Shown one piece after another: positions 21,956-33,485 of a stretch of 64,000 bases of DNA. This stretch comes from Piezodorus guildinii (lineage: Eukaryota > Arthropoda > Insecta > Hemiptera > Pentatomidae), in the NCBI GenBank assembly GCA_023052935.1, contig CM041294.1:25438641-25502640 (forward strand), in the 5' to 3' direction. How positions within the stretch are numbered: the first letter of the stretch is position 1; each line of letters begins with the position of its first letter. The notes under the pieces were generated by a model. That model searched no databases and was not told the DNA's origin. It worked only from the letters and a program-made list of their open reading frames with translations. The translations under genes and the position numbers were made by a program.

Positions 21956-22315
21956 ATATTCCTTATTTTGTAATTACTTGATTTCCATTCTCACTGTTTA
22001 TTCTATAAACAAGATATAGTTTGATATTTATTCAATCTTAATTTTATTAACAATATATATTTAACTTATGTTATCTATTAAATATTTTATACGAGAAGTC
22101 TTCTTAAACTTTATAAAGCAAGAAGCATCCTAATGTGTTTTCTCGACCATTTGCTCAAGGCCTGTTAACTAATACTGGGCCCTGGACAAAGAGGAAAGGT
22201 TAATGGGCGGTGGACCTAATCAAACAGTCCAAGCAACTGGTGTTATGCGATCACTTCTCTTTCTCATTCCCAACCCTCCCATATAGTTTCTTAATAGTTT
22301 AGTTTCTGTTTATAT

Positions 22316-22346
<31 letters not shown>

Positions 22347-23499
22347 TTTTTCCTGTTAACCAAAAATTTTGATGTGAAAAAATTCTCCAAAATTTATTTT
22401 GTTGCTTTGTTTTATTTTATTTGTTTTAATTTCACTTTACGCTACTCGTGCGATACTGCAGAAGTTTTTAATTAGGATAGATATCTTTTACGAGTAATTG
22501 ACATCCCTCAGGCTCGGGACCACCATTTTACGTCTCCTCCGTTGGACGCCATAAGCAAAGAATTTTTTTTACTTTTTTTAAACAATCCTATCCATCCATC
22601 TGCCGGGTTAATAAATATCTTCCAACGCCTTCTGTCGTATGTTGTACATGTAAGCCTTTTTTAGGGTTAGGGATTGGCAAATAAATTCGAATAGAGAAAC
22701 CTTCCAATTTAGCATGTTAGATTCCTGCTACTGATACGTTAACTCTCCTTGTCGGATTTTGTGGAAATATGCTTGTCAGTAAAGTTTGTACTTGTAACTT
22801 TGGATGTCCTGCAAGTGAAACCTGAAAAGTTTCTAGTGTTTCTAAATTACGTCAGTCATTAGTGATATGCTTTGTAAAGGTTTTCCTTATTAGACAAAGT
22901 AACCAACTTCATCATCCTGTATATTTTATTTGAAAAATTATTTAAAAACGCTCTTTATACATGCTGACATATACGGTATTATTTCACTGAAATCGGTTCA
23001 TACACTGCGCCTCTCACAAGCCGTATCTTTTGAACGGTTTATGCCTCTGATTAACACGTTTTATATAATGATTCTATTAACAAGTAACGACTGTGTATAT
23101 TTAAAAATCTCTATGGATTATGAGAACATTATTTAATAAGTTTAGGAGAAAACTTTGTGGGGGATCATGTATGCCTAAGAAGTTTCTTTACTTTTATGTT
23201 ACTGTAGATTTTTTTTAATGATTTCAGTTCACTCTGACCAATGTTCTTATTATAGCAGAATGTTAATAAATAAATAAAAACATTTAAAAGTTATAATGAA
23301 ATAATTTTTAGATTTAGATAGTGTTAAAGCATAATTTTTCATGTTAACTGTTATTTTTCTATTATTGTATAATCATTTGTTTTTTCTTAATATATTTGGA
23401 TTTAGGTTAATTTTGCTTTGTTGTTATTATGATTTTTTGTTTATTAATTTAACGTCACTGCTACACTAGGAGGGTCTTAAAGTTTACATATTTAGTTTG
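21956..23499. other. no gene; TA and T runs
   Basis: A TA stretch and about 25 T residues lie at 22316-22351. A slightly GC-rich block (22130-22290) and an open frame at 22930-23136 have no recognisable domain. Confidence 0.4.
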
Positions 23500-23640
23500 A
23501 GGATGTATAGTCGACTGTAGAAACTATTATAGGTGGAATAATCAGGAATCAGTCATTTTTTGAAAATTTTTAATTTTGCCAACGTTTCGGCTCAAGCTTG
23601 TGAGCCATCATCAGGGCATTACTGAGCCATGTCCAAGCAT
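23500..23640 (-). mobile_element. P1 element, single arm
   Basis: It has the tail TTGAGGATGTATAGTCGACT and one arm with the antisense core up to GCCATCATCAGGGC. GCATTACTGAGCCATGTCCA follows, shared with the copy at 28991. The opposite arm is missing. Confidence 0.8.
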
Positions 23641-23659
23641 AAACTCAGTTAAGTACGAA

Positions 23660-23705
23660 AACGGAGGTAAGTGAAAGGCGTGTGTTGCCCGCACCAGATT
23701 TTTAG
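23660..23705 (+). repeat. H repeat, solitary end
   Basis: Only GGAGGTAAGTGAAAGGCGTG then TTGCCCGCACCAGATTTTT is present, immediately after the P1 arm. Confidence 0.7.
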
Positions 23706-24168
23706 AATATATAAACATTATTGACCAACTCAAGCAGGATTAAATTGAAATATTGAAAAACGCTACGAAATTATTTTACAACCCTTATTATATTATATAA
23801 TTCTTACTGGTTGTAATGTCACAGGTTGAGATAGGGCGGACTGTTAGACTAGTGCTAACACTGACAGAACCGGGCTCTTACAGGGGTCCCATAATTAACA
23901 AGCTTTGGCAGGTGACAAAGTTTATGTCTCTTGTTTAATTGATTGTTCTTGCCAATCGGAATTATTAATGGCCTGTCTGTCTTGTCTATTTAGGATGTTT
24001 GTTTCTTGTACTCGCTTGTAGTTCTGATATTTTGTTGTTTCAAATGTATTTGTGAAGGATTAGAGAAGACAGTGCTTAAGCCGCCATTTGATTATCAATG
24101 AAACTCAAAGAACCCATGATTTAATCCGGGATTTAAAAAATTTTGCACGAGTTTAAGGTATAAGAATA

Positions 24169-24389
24169 TAATATTTGGGGGCGGGGTAGCTGAGCGGCTT
24201 AGCGCGCGTTGCTTTAAACGCGCGTTGCCTAGCAACACAGGGGACCGATTAATTTGAAACTCAAAAAATTACGAGTTCGAGACTCGGTGCTGTGGGGGAC
24301 TTTTATTTCAGCATTTATCCCCGCCCTCACCCCTGGCCCGAGAAACCCCGTATAGCCTTCAAAGGCGAGGTAGGGGAGAAGAAACAAAA
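24169..24389 (+). mobile_element. tRNA-derived SINE-4, 14-bp TSD
   Basis: The A-box region GTAGCTGAGCGGCTTAG and the B box GAGTTCGAGACTC give an RNA polymerase III promoter. A GC-rich body ends GGGGAGAAGAAACAAA. AAGGTATAAGAATA is duplicated at 24155-24168 and 24390-24403. GCGCGTTGC occurs twice between the A and B boxes, so that stretch carries a small internal duplication. No other copy is in the window. Confidence 0.88.
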
Positions 24390-24403
24390 AAGGTATAAGA
24401 ATA

Positions 24404-25191
24404 ATAGATTTTAAATAATGAACTTGCGGTATTTCTTTTTCTGCATGATTTTATACTTCAAAGTTATTTTAATTTTTTTTCCCTCATTGTATTGTTTTAC
24501 AATAATTTAACTTCATTCTTTATATTTTTTGTTAATATTGTGTGAATGAAGTCACTTATAAATTTTTACCACCATTGTTCCTTATTGAGACTGAATTTAA
24601 TATGAATTAATTAACGGTTTACATTAGGAGATAAAATATCAAATCATTTTAGAAAGAAACAAGATGGTAGTAATGGTAAGCGGTTTTATAGTTTAACAAT
24701 TCTTTTTTTTTTCTTTTTTAAGTTTCAGTCAAGTTGTGTAATAGATCTGTACCGAACTGCGGAAGTGGAGAAAGGAGGAATCGCAGATTTTTCGCTGAAA
24801 TCCACAATTAAGTGATACTTTTATCCAAGCCAAAACTCGTTTCACCAGTCAGCCATTGATAAAAATCTCGGGTAATCTATTATATCCGAAACGCTGGGCT
24901 TGGATTTCTGCCAGAATAGTACTAGAGGGTTTCAGGATTAGTGGTTAAGAATAATTTATATAATCAAAACAAATAATTTAAAAGTTATTGTGATGCAATA
25001 AGACCTTCTAGTTATTGTATGATACATGGTAACCGTAGCCTGTATATAGTATAGCATGGATTATGTTATGTTACTTAAAGCTCGCTTTTTATTTTTTATT
25101 TCACTACTTAAGCGTTATTTGAAGTTAAGATAATTGATATTATCAAGTTTAAAGAATCACATTGAGCATATAAATAATAATAATAATAGAA
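24404..25191. other. no gene; possible decayed fold-back core
   Basis: TATATCCGAAACGCTGGGCT near 24885 loosely resembles the GAAACG side of the fold-back cores. The pairing is weak. Nothing coding is seen. Confidence 0.3.
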
Positions 25192-25336
25192 GGGGTACTC
25201 ACTACGTTTGCTATAGCATGCTATTTGTGTTATTTTGCTAAACACGTCGAGTTTCTACAGTTATGTCCTGTATAAAATTGATGGGTTTAGCACAATAGCA
25301 CAAATAGCATGCTATAGCAAACGTAGTGAGTACCCC
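25192..25336. mobile_element. 145-bp palindromic MITE, copy 3
   Basis: Same 145-bp length. The unique centre is reversed compared with copies 1 and 2, so this copy lies in the opposite orientation. TA is kept on the right (25337-25338) but not on the left. Confidence 0.88.
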
Positions 25337-25399
25337 TATTGAAGGTTTTCCAAATGGTCTACACATTTTACATCAGTGTATTATGCTTTCCTAAGGGAT

Positions 25400-25510
25400 T
25401 TTTTCTAAATTATCTACTAAACCTTTTTCGTCTCTTCAATATCTTCATGTGGTACGGCAAAAGCTTTTTGTTTATCGAAGTAAATGCTTGTCCCCACTCT
25501 TATTGCTTCA
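25400..25510 (-). pseudogene. possible LINE reverse transcriptase motif A remnant
   Basis: One minus-strand frame reads IYFDKQKAF, then VPHEDI. This resembles the F-D-x-x-K-A-F-D-x-V-P-H-E motif around the first catalytic aspartate of LINE reverse transcriptases, with two residues lost between KAF and VPH. Stops follow shortly. No neighbouring motif is clear, so this could be chance. Confidence 0.38.
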
Positions 25511-25559
25511 CAGGTGCGTGCATATTGATAAAACCAAGATTGTTTTACACTGCGCTGCT

Positions 25560-26220
25560 TTTAGGTAATCTGGATTTGTTGTTAATAAATTTAGGATTTA
25601 CATAGTTTTCTATTTCAAGCTAAATGTAGGTTTACTTCTTTCTGATGAGACTCTCTTTGTGGAAATTGAAGGCAGCACTTAATAGGAAAACAGTTTCTTT
25701 GATATAAGAGACGATTTTTTTTATTCTTTACGAATATATTTTTATTTTCGTTGTGTGAATATCATGCTTACATGAAAATCAGCTTGTTAAACAATTCATT
25801 TCTAACTATAAGAATTAAGATTAAGGTACTTCATTTAATTTCATTACCTGGCTTTATAGTACAGCTAGTTATATCCATCCCAAATTAATTATTTGGATTT
25901 TTTCTATTATGAGTTCAAAATAAAAGAAACTTTGAATTTAGAAATTCTGACCTGTGATATACTTGGAAATTTTGAAGAAAAAAAGAAAGTAGTAGTGAGT
26001 CATGACGAAAAATCATGGACATTTTGCTTCTACGTTTAATAAAACGTCTTCTTCAATTTTGAATAAGTTTTAATTTATAATCATTTTTTTTTTCTCATCG
26101 CATAAATTATATCTATATTTGCACCTAGGCTCAGCCAGCTCAGAAATCATAGAGAGGGAAATTGTGCTATATTGTCTCTCAGAATGCATATTAATCATTC
26201 CATCATTCGATTATTTAAAC
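25560..26220. other. no gene seen
   Basis: AT-rich, without coding or repeat signal. Confidence 0.4.
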
Positions 26221-26399
26221 TATCGAAATCCGATCACTGTAAAGATACCGTGCATTTTGCATCTTTTCACGGTTTACTCCAAAACGGCTATAACGATTTT
26301 GATTCAACTCGTTATATCTACATAAAATTTAATTGGCTTTTATTATGATATAGGCTTCATTTTCATCTTGAAGACTGACATGGAGGACCCACATTAGAC

Positions 26400-26900
26400 T
26401 TAAAAGACAACAGCTGAATAGACGGTTGGACTACTATCCCGTCTGCTTCACAAACGATCCAAATTATCCCTGACCACCAAAATTACTATTTACAAAGTAC
26501 TGATTAAACCATTATGGACATACGGGATAGAGCTATGGGGATCTGCCAAATATTCTAACATCCAAATAATTCAGACCCTTCAATCGAAAATATTGCGAAA
26601 AATCGTGGATGCACCGTTTTATGTAACCAACGAATTACTTCACAAGGACTTGGACATACTCACAGTTTCAGACACAGTCAGAGAATATTATAAAAGATTT
26701 CATGACAGACTGACTCACAACATGAACCCATCGGCCCAAACACTTAAATCCTACAGGAACCCGTACAACCCACCCCGACGACTTTTGAGGCGGTGGCCTA
26801 GAGATGCATTGATTTAACTGACTTTCGGAAGTCATCATATTTGCTTATTGCAATTTTTTTCTTTTGCAGATAGCAAATAACATTAAAGCTCAAACAAAAA
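26400..26900 (+). mobile_element. Jockey-B LINE, 5'-truncated
   Basis: This is the coding end of a Jockey-type LINE plus a short 3' region, inserted in an H repeat. It is diverged from the Jockey-A copies at about 33-45 kb. Confidence 0.75.
26422..26817 (+). pseudogene. Jockey-type reverse transcriptase C-terminus
   Basis: The frame is open without ATG from 26422 and reads LLSRLLHKRSKLSLTTK, IKPLWTYGIELWGSA, SKILRKIVDAPFYVTNELLH, ending NPYNPPRRLLRRWPRDALI. This is the thumb and C-terminal region shared with the frame at 44413-45093. The catalytic palm is absent through truncation. No internal stop occurs in these 131 codons, so it is one of the less decayed fragments. A frame break just upstream separates it from an LNRRL segment. 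Confidence 0.82.
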
Positions 26901-27267
26901 CAATTGTAAATAAATCATTTTCATTGTAATAGTCTGATATGGCTGATAGGTTGATAGTTTGAGTTTTCTTCCTCTAAAGTACTTACAATTTTTTACATTC
27001 GAAAACATATAACCTTATTGGCATTGATAAAAAACAGCTAAATATACAAGTTGAACGAATTTGATTATCAAATAAAGGATAAAGGACAAAAAATATTTGT
27101 TAATGCTATTTTTTCTTTAGGTTTTATGAAGATAAGAACAGTGATATAGATGTATAATATAACGTTGGATAGCTAAAGATTTTAGAATAAAATATTATCT
27201 TATACACAAAGTTGTAAAATGCAATTGAGAGTGACCATAAGCGGATAAAACTAAGTTGTTTGTAGAT

Positions 27268-27312
27268 CAGTGGTTCCCCTTCAAAAACATTTTGCGGACC
27301 CTTATAACCAAT
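27268..27312 (+). repeat. hAT-like transposon left end
   Basis: CAGTGGTTCCCCTTC followed by TTTTGCGGACCC matches the familiar start of hAT-type non-autonomous elements. No matching right end is seen before the next H copy. Confidence 0.5.
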
Positions 27313-27474
27313 TGTTTCAATAGCAATGACTCCTAAATTCTAAAAATCTGAACCTCGAATATTAGATATATCTCAAGATTTTTAGTGGGCTACACCGTAT
27401 CACGTATTAGTTCATACGAAATAACACTGCTGCCGAAACTAAGTATGATATAAATGGGCAAGTAGGGTAATCGA

Positions 27475-28206
27475 AAAGAAAAAAATCTGTGTGTCCGTGT
27501 GTGGTAACTCCCGGGCGGAAACGGTAAGTTCTCTGAAACTGAAATTTCATATTTAAGACAAATATACGCCCGAGGCGTTACAAAACCGTTTTCATCAAAA
27601 TGAGCTCCGTTCAGAAGAGCCACTTTATACCATGCATTTTGCGCCTTTTTTCGATTTTCTCGAAAACGGTTCCGACGATTTTTATTAACCTCATTATATC
27701 GATGTAAAATTTAATAGGCTTTAATATCATGTAGTTCTCTTTCTGATTAAAATGGTTTGACAGGGCTTAAATGCCGATATTTTAAATTTTCTTCCTGTAA
27801 AGTATCTTTAATTTTGTAGATTCTATAAAAATAACCAAATTATCTTGTTAGCATTGATAAATAACAGCTAAGTATGTAAGTTGTGCGAATTAAAAAAAAA
27901 AAAAAACTAAAGGAGGAAACTGAAAAAAAAAAAATAAATAATGCAATTTGGAAAGCTATTTAGACAAAAATATTATCTAGTACACAAGAGCTTGTAAAGG
28001 TTATAAAGAGTGATGAAAAGCCGATAAAACTAACTGATTATTTTAGATAATAATATAATATATTTTTTAATAAAACACATGTTTCTATAGAAATTGCATT
28101 TAATTAATTCCTTAATAGTTTTAATAATTTTTATCTTTAACTGTATTTGAAAATTTTTTAATCGATTTATAGAACGGAGGTCGTGTGTTGCCCGCACCAG
28201 ATTTTT
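27475..28206 (+). repeat. H repeat, good copy lacking first end
   Basis: It runs from the GTGTGTCCGTGTGTGG segment through GGCGGAAACGGTAAGTTC and AAGCCGATAAAACTAACTG to GTCGTGTGTTGCCCGCACCA. Confidence 0.85.
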
Positions 28207-28237
28207 TTTGGACTCAGTTAGTTCTTAAATTGATTTT

Positions 28238-28285
28238 GACATACGAGGTATGTGAAAATCGCGTGTTGCTCGCTCCAAATTTTTA
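28238..28285 (+). repeat. H repeat, solitary diverged end
   Basis: GAGGTATGTGAAAATCGCGT then GTTGCTCGCTCCAAATTTTT: an end-only copy, 30 bp after a full end. Confidence 0.55.
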
Positions 28286-28289
28286 AGAT

Positions 28290-28990
28290 CATTTATTGAC
28301 TAATATCTTCTAAATCTAACCCTGTCTTCCCTTAGTTCATACACAAGTAGTCAGTATAAAATTAAATTTGTTAAATATTAGTTTATTTAGTTTTATTTAT
28401 TTTAATTTTCCCTCTCTATTTCAGTTTACTCTCGTGTTTATCGTGAACCGCATTCGCTGATCCTTATTCTGGTTTTCTAGATATATATTATTTGGTAGAG
28501 TTTACAGTAGATGGTGGAGAAAGCTGGGAGTAGCGTGGGAGGCGGACTAGGAATTGCCCAATTAGACACTTTTTTTCAGCCGAGCGGGAAGGATAGACTC
28601 ACCGGGACCGGTTTTCTTCCATCTCTACCGGCATACCTCTTCCTCTCTCTCTTTTGAGTTTCTCTCTCTTTTCTCCTATGTATACCTTTCTTTTATTTTA
28701 GCCCAGTTTACTGTCCATCAAATAGTTTATCACTCCTGTTTTGAATTGCAAATTTGAATAGTTTCGTATTGTGAAAATAAAACACTCGATGTACGATGTC
28801 CGTCCAGTTATATTACTGTTTATGGCTCTAATAACGTTGAAGTAACGTGAAATAATTATCTAGTTTTAGAAGTACTTAAAGCGTTTATTTAGAAAAAGTC
28901 ATACATTAAAATTATTTCATTTTGTAAAAACAATAAAAAATCTATTAAAATAATGTGGTCTCCTCAACACGGGACTTTCACTAACCTATG
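28290..28990. other. no gene; pyrimidine-rich block
   Basis: 28500-28700 is GC-richer and then CT-rich (CTCTTCCTCTCTCTCTTTTG). No domain-bearing frame. CACGGGACTTTCACTAACCT near 28970 may be an H end on the minus strand. Confidence 0.35.
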
Positions 28991-29288
28991 TTGTTTGATT
29001 ATATTGAGGATGTATAGTCGACTGTAAAAACTATTATAGGTGGAATAGTCAGGAATCAGTCATTTTTGGAAAAAATTTTAATTTTGCCAACGTTTCGGCT
29101 CAAGCTTGTGAGCTACCCTCAGGGCATTACTGAGCCATGTCCAAGCATATACTGCTTACTGCATAAACTGAGTTTATGCTTGGACATGGCTCAGTAATGC
29201 CCTGAGGATAGCTCACAAGCTTGAGCCGAAACGTTGGCAAAATTAAAAAAATTTCAAAAAATTACTGATTCCTGACTATTTCATCTAT
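28991..29288 (-). mobile_element. P1 fold-back element, compact copy
   Basis: Two nearly perfect arms meet almost without a spacer at ACTGAGTTTATGCTTGGACA. Both carry the antisense/sense core with CTCACAAGCTTGAGC. The tail TTGAGGATGTATAGTCGACT is on the left only. Flanks CTATGTTGTTTGA and CTCTGTTGTTAGA match at 11 of 13 positions, an aged target duplication. Confidence 0.82.
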
Positions 29289-29344
29289 AACTCTGTTGTT
29301 AGAGTTAATGTAAAAACTTTTTATTTAACAAAGCTATATTTAAA

Positions 29345-30055
29345 AAAATCTGGTGAGCGCAAATCACGCATTTCACTTACTTCCTTTTTTAAAATCAGTT
29401 AAAAGAATTTTTAAATAAATTAAATTGATTTTCGACCGAAACATGTGTTTTATCTATTATATTATTATCTAAAACGATCAGTTAATTTTATTCGCTTTTC
29501 ATCACTCTTTATCACATTTTACTACTTTGTGTATAAAATAATATTTTTTCTGAAATTGTTAGCTTTCCAACGGTATATTTTACATATCTATATTACTATT
29601 CTTGTGTTCAAAAACACAAAAATTGCATACAAAAATTTGCATTTTTCTTCTTTATTCGTCTATCAAATTCCCTCAACGTGCCTAGTTAGCTGTTATTTAT
29701 TAATGCTAACAAGATGGTCTACAAAATTAAAGGTACTTTAGAAAATTTAGAATATCGGCATTTAAGCACTGTCAGACTATTTCAGTTAGAATGAAACTTA
29801 CGTATTAAAGCTCATTGAATTCATTGAGTTTAATCAAAATCGTTAGAGCCGTTTTAGAGAAAATCGTAAAAATATGCAAAATGCATGGTATTAAGTGGCC
29901 CTAGTTAGCTGATTTTGATGAAAAAGTTACTGTAACATCTCACAGTACGTTCTTAAAATACGAAATTTCAGTTTTATACAAGTTTTTTCGCGCTAGTCCT
30001 ACCACACACAAAGAACTTTTTCTGGGACTTTCTTATTTGGATTAAAAAACAAACA
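29345..30055 (-). repeat. H repeat copy
   Basis: It starts AAATCTGGTGAGCGCAAATC and runs to CACACACAAAGAACTTTTTC. The final palindromic end is missing. Confidence 0.8.
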
Positions 30056-30057
30056 TA

Positions 30058-30626
30058 AAGAGTTTTAAGAATTACATCAAGTTTTGATGGAAACAGGTGT
30101 TTCAGAATAAATAATGTAACAATAGAAATAATTGACTTCCTTAATCACTCTGTTTTATCCACTTTTTATCACTCTCTATTGCTATATAGAATTTTGTATA
30201 TATGACAAAAATCTTGAGCTTACATACATCTATAATGCTATTCTTATGTTCTGAAGAAAAAAATATTATTGCTATTTTCTCCTTTAGTTAGTGATTAAAT
30301 TCATTTAAGTTGTATTTTTATTGAGCGGCGTGGTCTAGTGGGTAGAGCACTAGTCTACTGTGCACCATGTCCTGGGTTCGAATCCCGGCTGTGGCGGCAT
30401 ATTATTTATTCTGTTATTTCAGTCGGGGGGGGGGGGTGTCCCTAGGGTATGGAGACCCTCCTAGGGCATCCCAGCCTCTATAAAGTGGGTACCCAAAAAT
30501 GGGAAAAAAACCTGGCGGCTGAGCGTGATCTTGGCCGAATCACGTCATTGCACGGCCGTTGGCCTAGAAACAGTACGAAACTCTACATGTACTGAGCAGA
30601 AAACTCTTCATGGGTTGTAGTGGTAC

Positions 30627-30657
<31 letters not shown>

Positions 30658-31136
30658 CACGTTTTTTATCAATGCTAACAAGATGATATGTTTATTTGTT
30701 TTTGAATTTACAAAATTTAAGTTACTTTAGAGGAAGAAAACTTGTAATATGAGTATGGCCTGTAAGTCCATTTCAATCAGAATGAAACCTACATGATATT
30801 GAAGCCCATCAAGGTCTACGTCGTTATAGCGAGTGTAATCAAAATCGTTCCAATTTTTGGGAAAATCGGTCAAAAGTGCAAAATCATTGGTTTAAAGTGC
30901 CTCTTCTATTTCGCCGATTTTGTTGAAAAAGTTGCTGTAAGACCTCAAGCATACACTGTTGTAAAATATGAAATTTCAGTTATTTACAACGTATCGTTCT
31001 CGAGCTAGACTTGGCCCATAGGGATAGGCACCCACCATTTTGCAAGAATTACAAAGATCCTAAAATTGGAATTCGAAAACTTTCATGATCGTAATACTTT
31101 CCCTTATTGTATATTTCATTTATAGTGAAGTGAAAG
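30058..31136 (-). repeat. H repeat split by SINE-2
   Basis: The second minus-strand H copy follows directly. It ends CATGATCGTAATACTTTCCC then TTATAGTGAAGTGAAAGTAA. SINE-2 (30323-30657) sits in its middle. Confidence 0.78.
30323..30657 (+). mobile_element. tRNA-derived SINE-2, full length, T tail
   Basis: The head GAGCGGCGTGGTCTAGTGGG holds an A box (30331-30342) and a canonical B box GGTTCGAATCC (30375-30385), so the polymerase III promoter looks intact. The body has GCCTCTATAAAGTGGGTACC and ends TTGTAGTGGTACAG, then 29 T residues. The head does not fold into a tRNA with a paired acceptor stem. Other copies are at 20286, 40785 and 57963-59084. Confidence 0.9.
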
Positions 31137-32008
31137 TAAATTATAATGTCGTGACCTTATAATTTTTAGCAAAGGGAACATTTTAATTGTCTTAATTTTA
31201 AATTTTGTATTGTTAAATATTATGTCTCCTTATAGTTTTAATAGTTATGTTTCTTAGCTTGACTGTGACTTTAATTTATACATTTTCCAAATATCCGGTT
31301 TAGTTTCACCGTGACATTATGCTATATTTTCTATTATGTACACACGCGGTTATTCTGTAGTTGTATCAATTCGTAGTTGTATTATAAATTTTAATGTTTT
31401 GGTTTAAATTAATTAATTAATGATTATTATAGTTTCGATATTGAAATTTTAAGCTTTATTCTACATAAAGTAATAGTTTTAAATTGAAGAATAATTCGAC
31501 TGTGACGTGGGTCGATGATCTTTGGATTATTTTATTAGCGTAAATTATAAAGATAATTTGGTAAACAAGGAAATATATTAGAAAGTGAAAAATTATGTGA
31601 ATAAATATTGCTTGTTTAATTTTCTTAATTGTTTACAAGGTGAAGAATATTTTTTTACAAATCTGCATTTGTATTTCTTTGTTAGGAATTTTTATTTGGA
31701 GTAATATTGGATTAATATTTTTTCTCATATATTGTTGTAAAACTGTTAGGGATAATACTGTAGTTTTTTTCTCATTCTATCTGCATTTTATGTTAATAAT
31801 GTTTGTCAAGTTAAGTCGATTCGTTTTCATTTGCTTTTTCGTCTTTAGTCGATTTTTTGTCGTGTATGAATTACTCGTTGTTGAAATGGCTGTTTTCCAG
31901 TATATCCTAAATTGAACTGTTTCTGCTGAGTGCTTACCGCTCTACTATTTCGTCAAATATCTCGAAGACTGTCTTTCCATCATTAAACGAAGCAATACTA
32001 TATGAAGA
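31137..32008. other. no gene seen
   Basis: Very AT-rich. The hydrophobic 91-codon plus-strand frame (31640-31915) is what T-rich DNA produces by chance. Confidence 0.5.
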
Positions 32009-32022
32009 TAGCTAATGTACCT

Positions 32023-32769
32023 AATGAAGCTATTAAAAATTCCTCTTACTGTAAAACTCGGAGAAGAATATTTAAATCTTAGATGAAATATAAACAAAAT
32101 AAGGTTAATCGCTCAACTAAGACAGGCAGGCGAGAAATCACAGAGTATAATCGTGAATGGATTATATTATAAATTTGAACCCAACATGACTTGCCCTCTA
32201 TGTAATACCGATGGTTATGATAATAACGAACATTTTCTAATATCGTGTACAGTTTTAGATCCAGTCAGAAGGTTCTATTTATTTAAGCATGTTATGGAAA
32301 ATTTAAATTTGTAAGACTTATTAACAATTACCAACGATAAGAAGATAACCGATTTATTTTTGTTTTCAATAGAGGCTTTAAAGATAAGAAGTGTTGTTAC
32401 GAACGACTAGTACAAAATTTATAGGCATTTGTTATGTCATTACTTCTTGTTTCTATAAATTTGTTATCAAGATATGTATTTTTTTTAAATGGTTTTGTTC
32501 GGTTTTCTTGAGTTTATTATTATTATTTTTTTTTTAAGTTTCTTTGTTTATTATTTAATCAAGATTTGTATTCTTAGTTATTTTGTTAATTGTTATTTAT
32601 TTTTTCTTATAATGTCGTTTCTAAAGTAGTTAGCTCAATTCTTATTTCAATATTTATAACATTTCCTTACAAAATGTAAAAAATGATTTTGTCTAAATGA
32701 AATAGAGGCCAAACCTCTTGCTATAAGATGTGAATCTTAAAAGCAATAAAAAATTATTGTTATTATTAT
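32023..32769 (+). mobile_element. 5'-truncated LINE, TTA tail, 14-bp TSD
   Basis: TAGCTAATGTACCT is duplicated exactly at 32009-32022 and 32770-32783. The insert carries a coding end, a long AT-rich 3' untranslated region with AGCAATAAA, and a TTATTATTATTA tail. Confidence 0.9.
32024..32314 (+). pseudogene. LINE C-terminus with CCHC zinc knuckle
   Basis: The frame reads KIPLTVKLGEEYLNLR, a stop TGA (32084-32086), then RLIAQLRQAGEKSQ, and further on CPLCNTDGYDNNEHFLISC, ending at TAA (32312-32314). The C-x2-C-x8-H-x4-C knuckle before the C-terminus is typical of LINE polyproteins and likely binds nucleic acid. All upstream domains are missing by 5' truncation. The single stop and intact knuckle suggest moderate age. 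Confidence 0.82.
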
Positions 32770-32783
32770 TAGCTAATGTACCT

Positions 32784-33476
32784 TAGATAATTGAAGTACG
32801 GTATTGCTAACATTAACCGATTCATTAATCTCTCGTGTTACTATTCCTTCCTTACGCCTTGGTACAGTTAGGAATTTCGTTACTCTTATAAAAAAAACAG
32901 GTGCTTTATAGGTTACACAAGAAAAAACGAATTTCTGGGGCTAATTGAGTAGCTACTCCGGCGTGAAAGCGTGTTCAATTTATCGGTAGGTATTCCATAT
33001 AGTATCCGGGGATACTTGCATCACCTTGACTGGATCCTCCCACCCTCAGGAGTTGCTCCTGGTGACGTAAGAACCGGTTACTCTTCCACCTCGTTTTTTT
33101 CCAACTTTTTTCCAACTTGGAGGTTGGAGGTGGCATTCGAAGAAACTCGGATCCTTCACTCTAGATATTACTCCTGTTAACAGTACAAATATCGGTTTCC
33201 CCGGTTTTTTTTTCTCTTAAAATTTTTGTATTATCTTATGCGATTTAATAGCTTGACTCAATGTTAATCCCATCGGTCGTTAATTTTTGGTTAGATTGAA
33301 ATCAATGTATTTAGACCTTACCTCCAGCTTCCCTATAGGTCATAAAAGAAAATCTATATTTTCTATTAACGTTTTGGAAATAATCAAGTCCCTTCTTTAG
33401 CATCTAATTTTTTTGTATATCCAAAAATTAAATCACTACTAATTAAGTCTGGTCAATGAACATTTAGGTTTTAATA
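32784..33476. other. no gene; small GC-richer block
   Basis: 32970-33180 is GC-richer with an open plus-strand frame of 69 codons, but no recognised domain. Confidence 0.35.
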
Positions 33477-33485
33477 ATATGAAAT

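Larger units (their letters stand above)
26225..27265 (+). repeat. H repeat split by a LINE
   Basis: The left part (26225-26385) has CCGTGCATTTTGCATCTTTT and TTTAATTGGCTTTTATTATG. The right part (26935-27265) has AAAAACAGCTAAATATACAA and AGCTAAAGATTTTAGAATAA. AGACTGACATGG and AGTCTGATATGG at the two breakpoints look like a decayed 12-bp duplication. Confidence 0.75.

Noticed and set aside
25490..25530. CTTCACAG|GTGCGTG as a third recursive splice site
   Set aside because: The donor GTGCGT is poor and there is no strong second donor downstream as at the two accepted sites.
30323..30398. Possible tRNA gene with good A and B boxes
   Set aside because: The 5' and 3' arms do not pair as an acceptor stem, and the sequence continues into a SINE body with other copies in the window.
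31640..31915. 91-codon hydrophobic frame, possible membrane protein
   Set aside because: Phe/Ile/Leu-rich content is what T-rich DNA gives by chance; no acceptor, Kozak context or domain.
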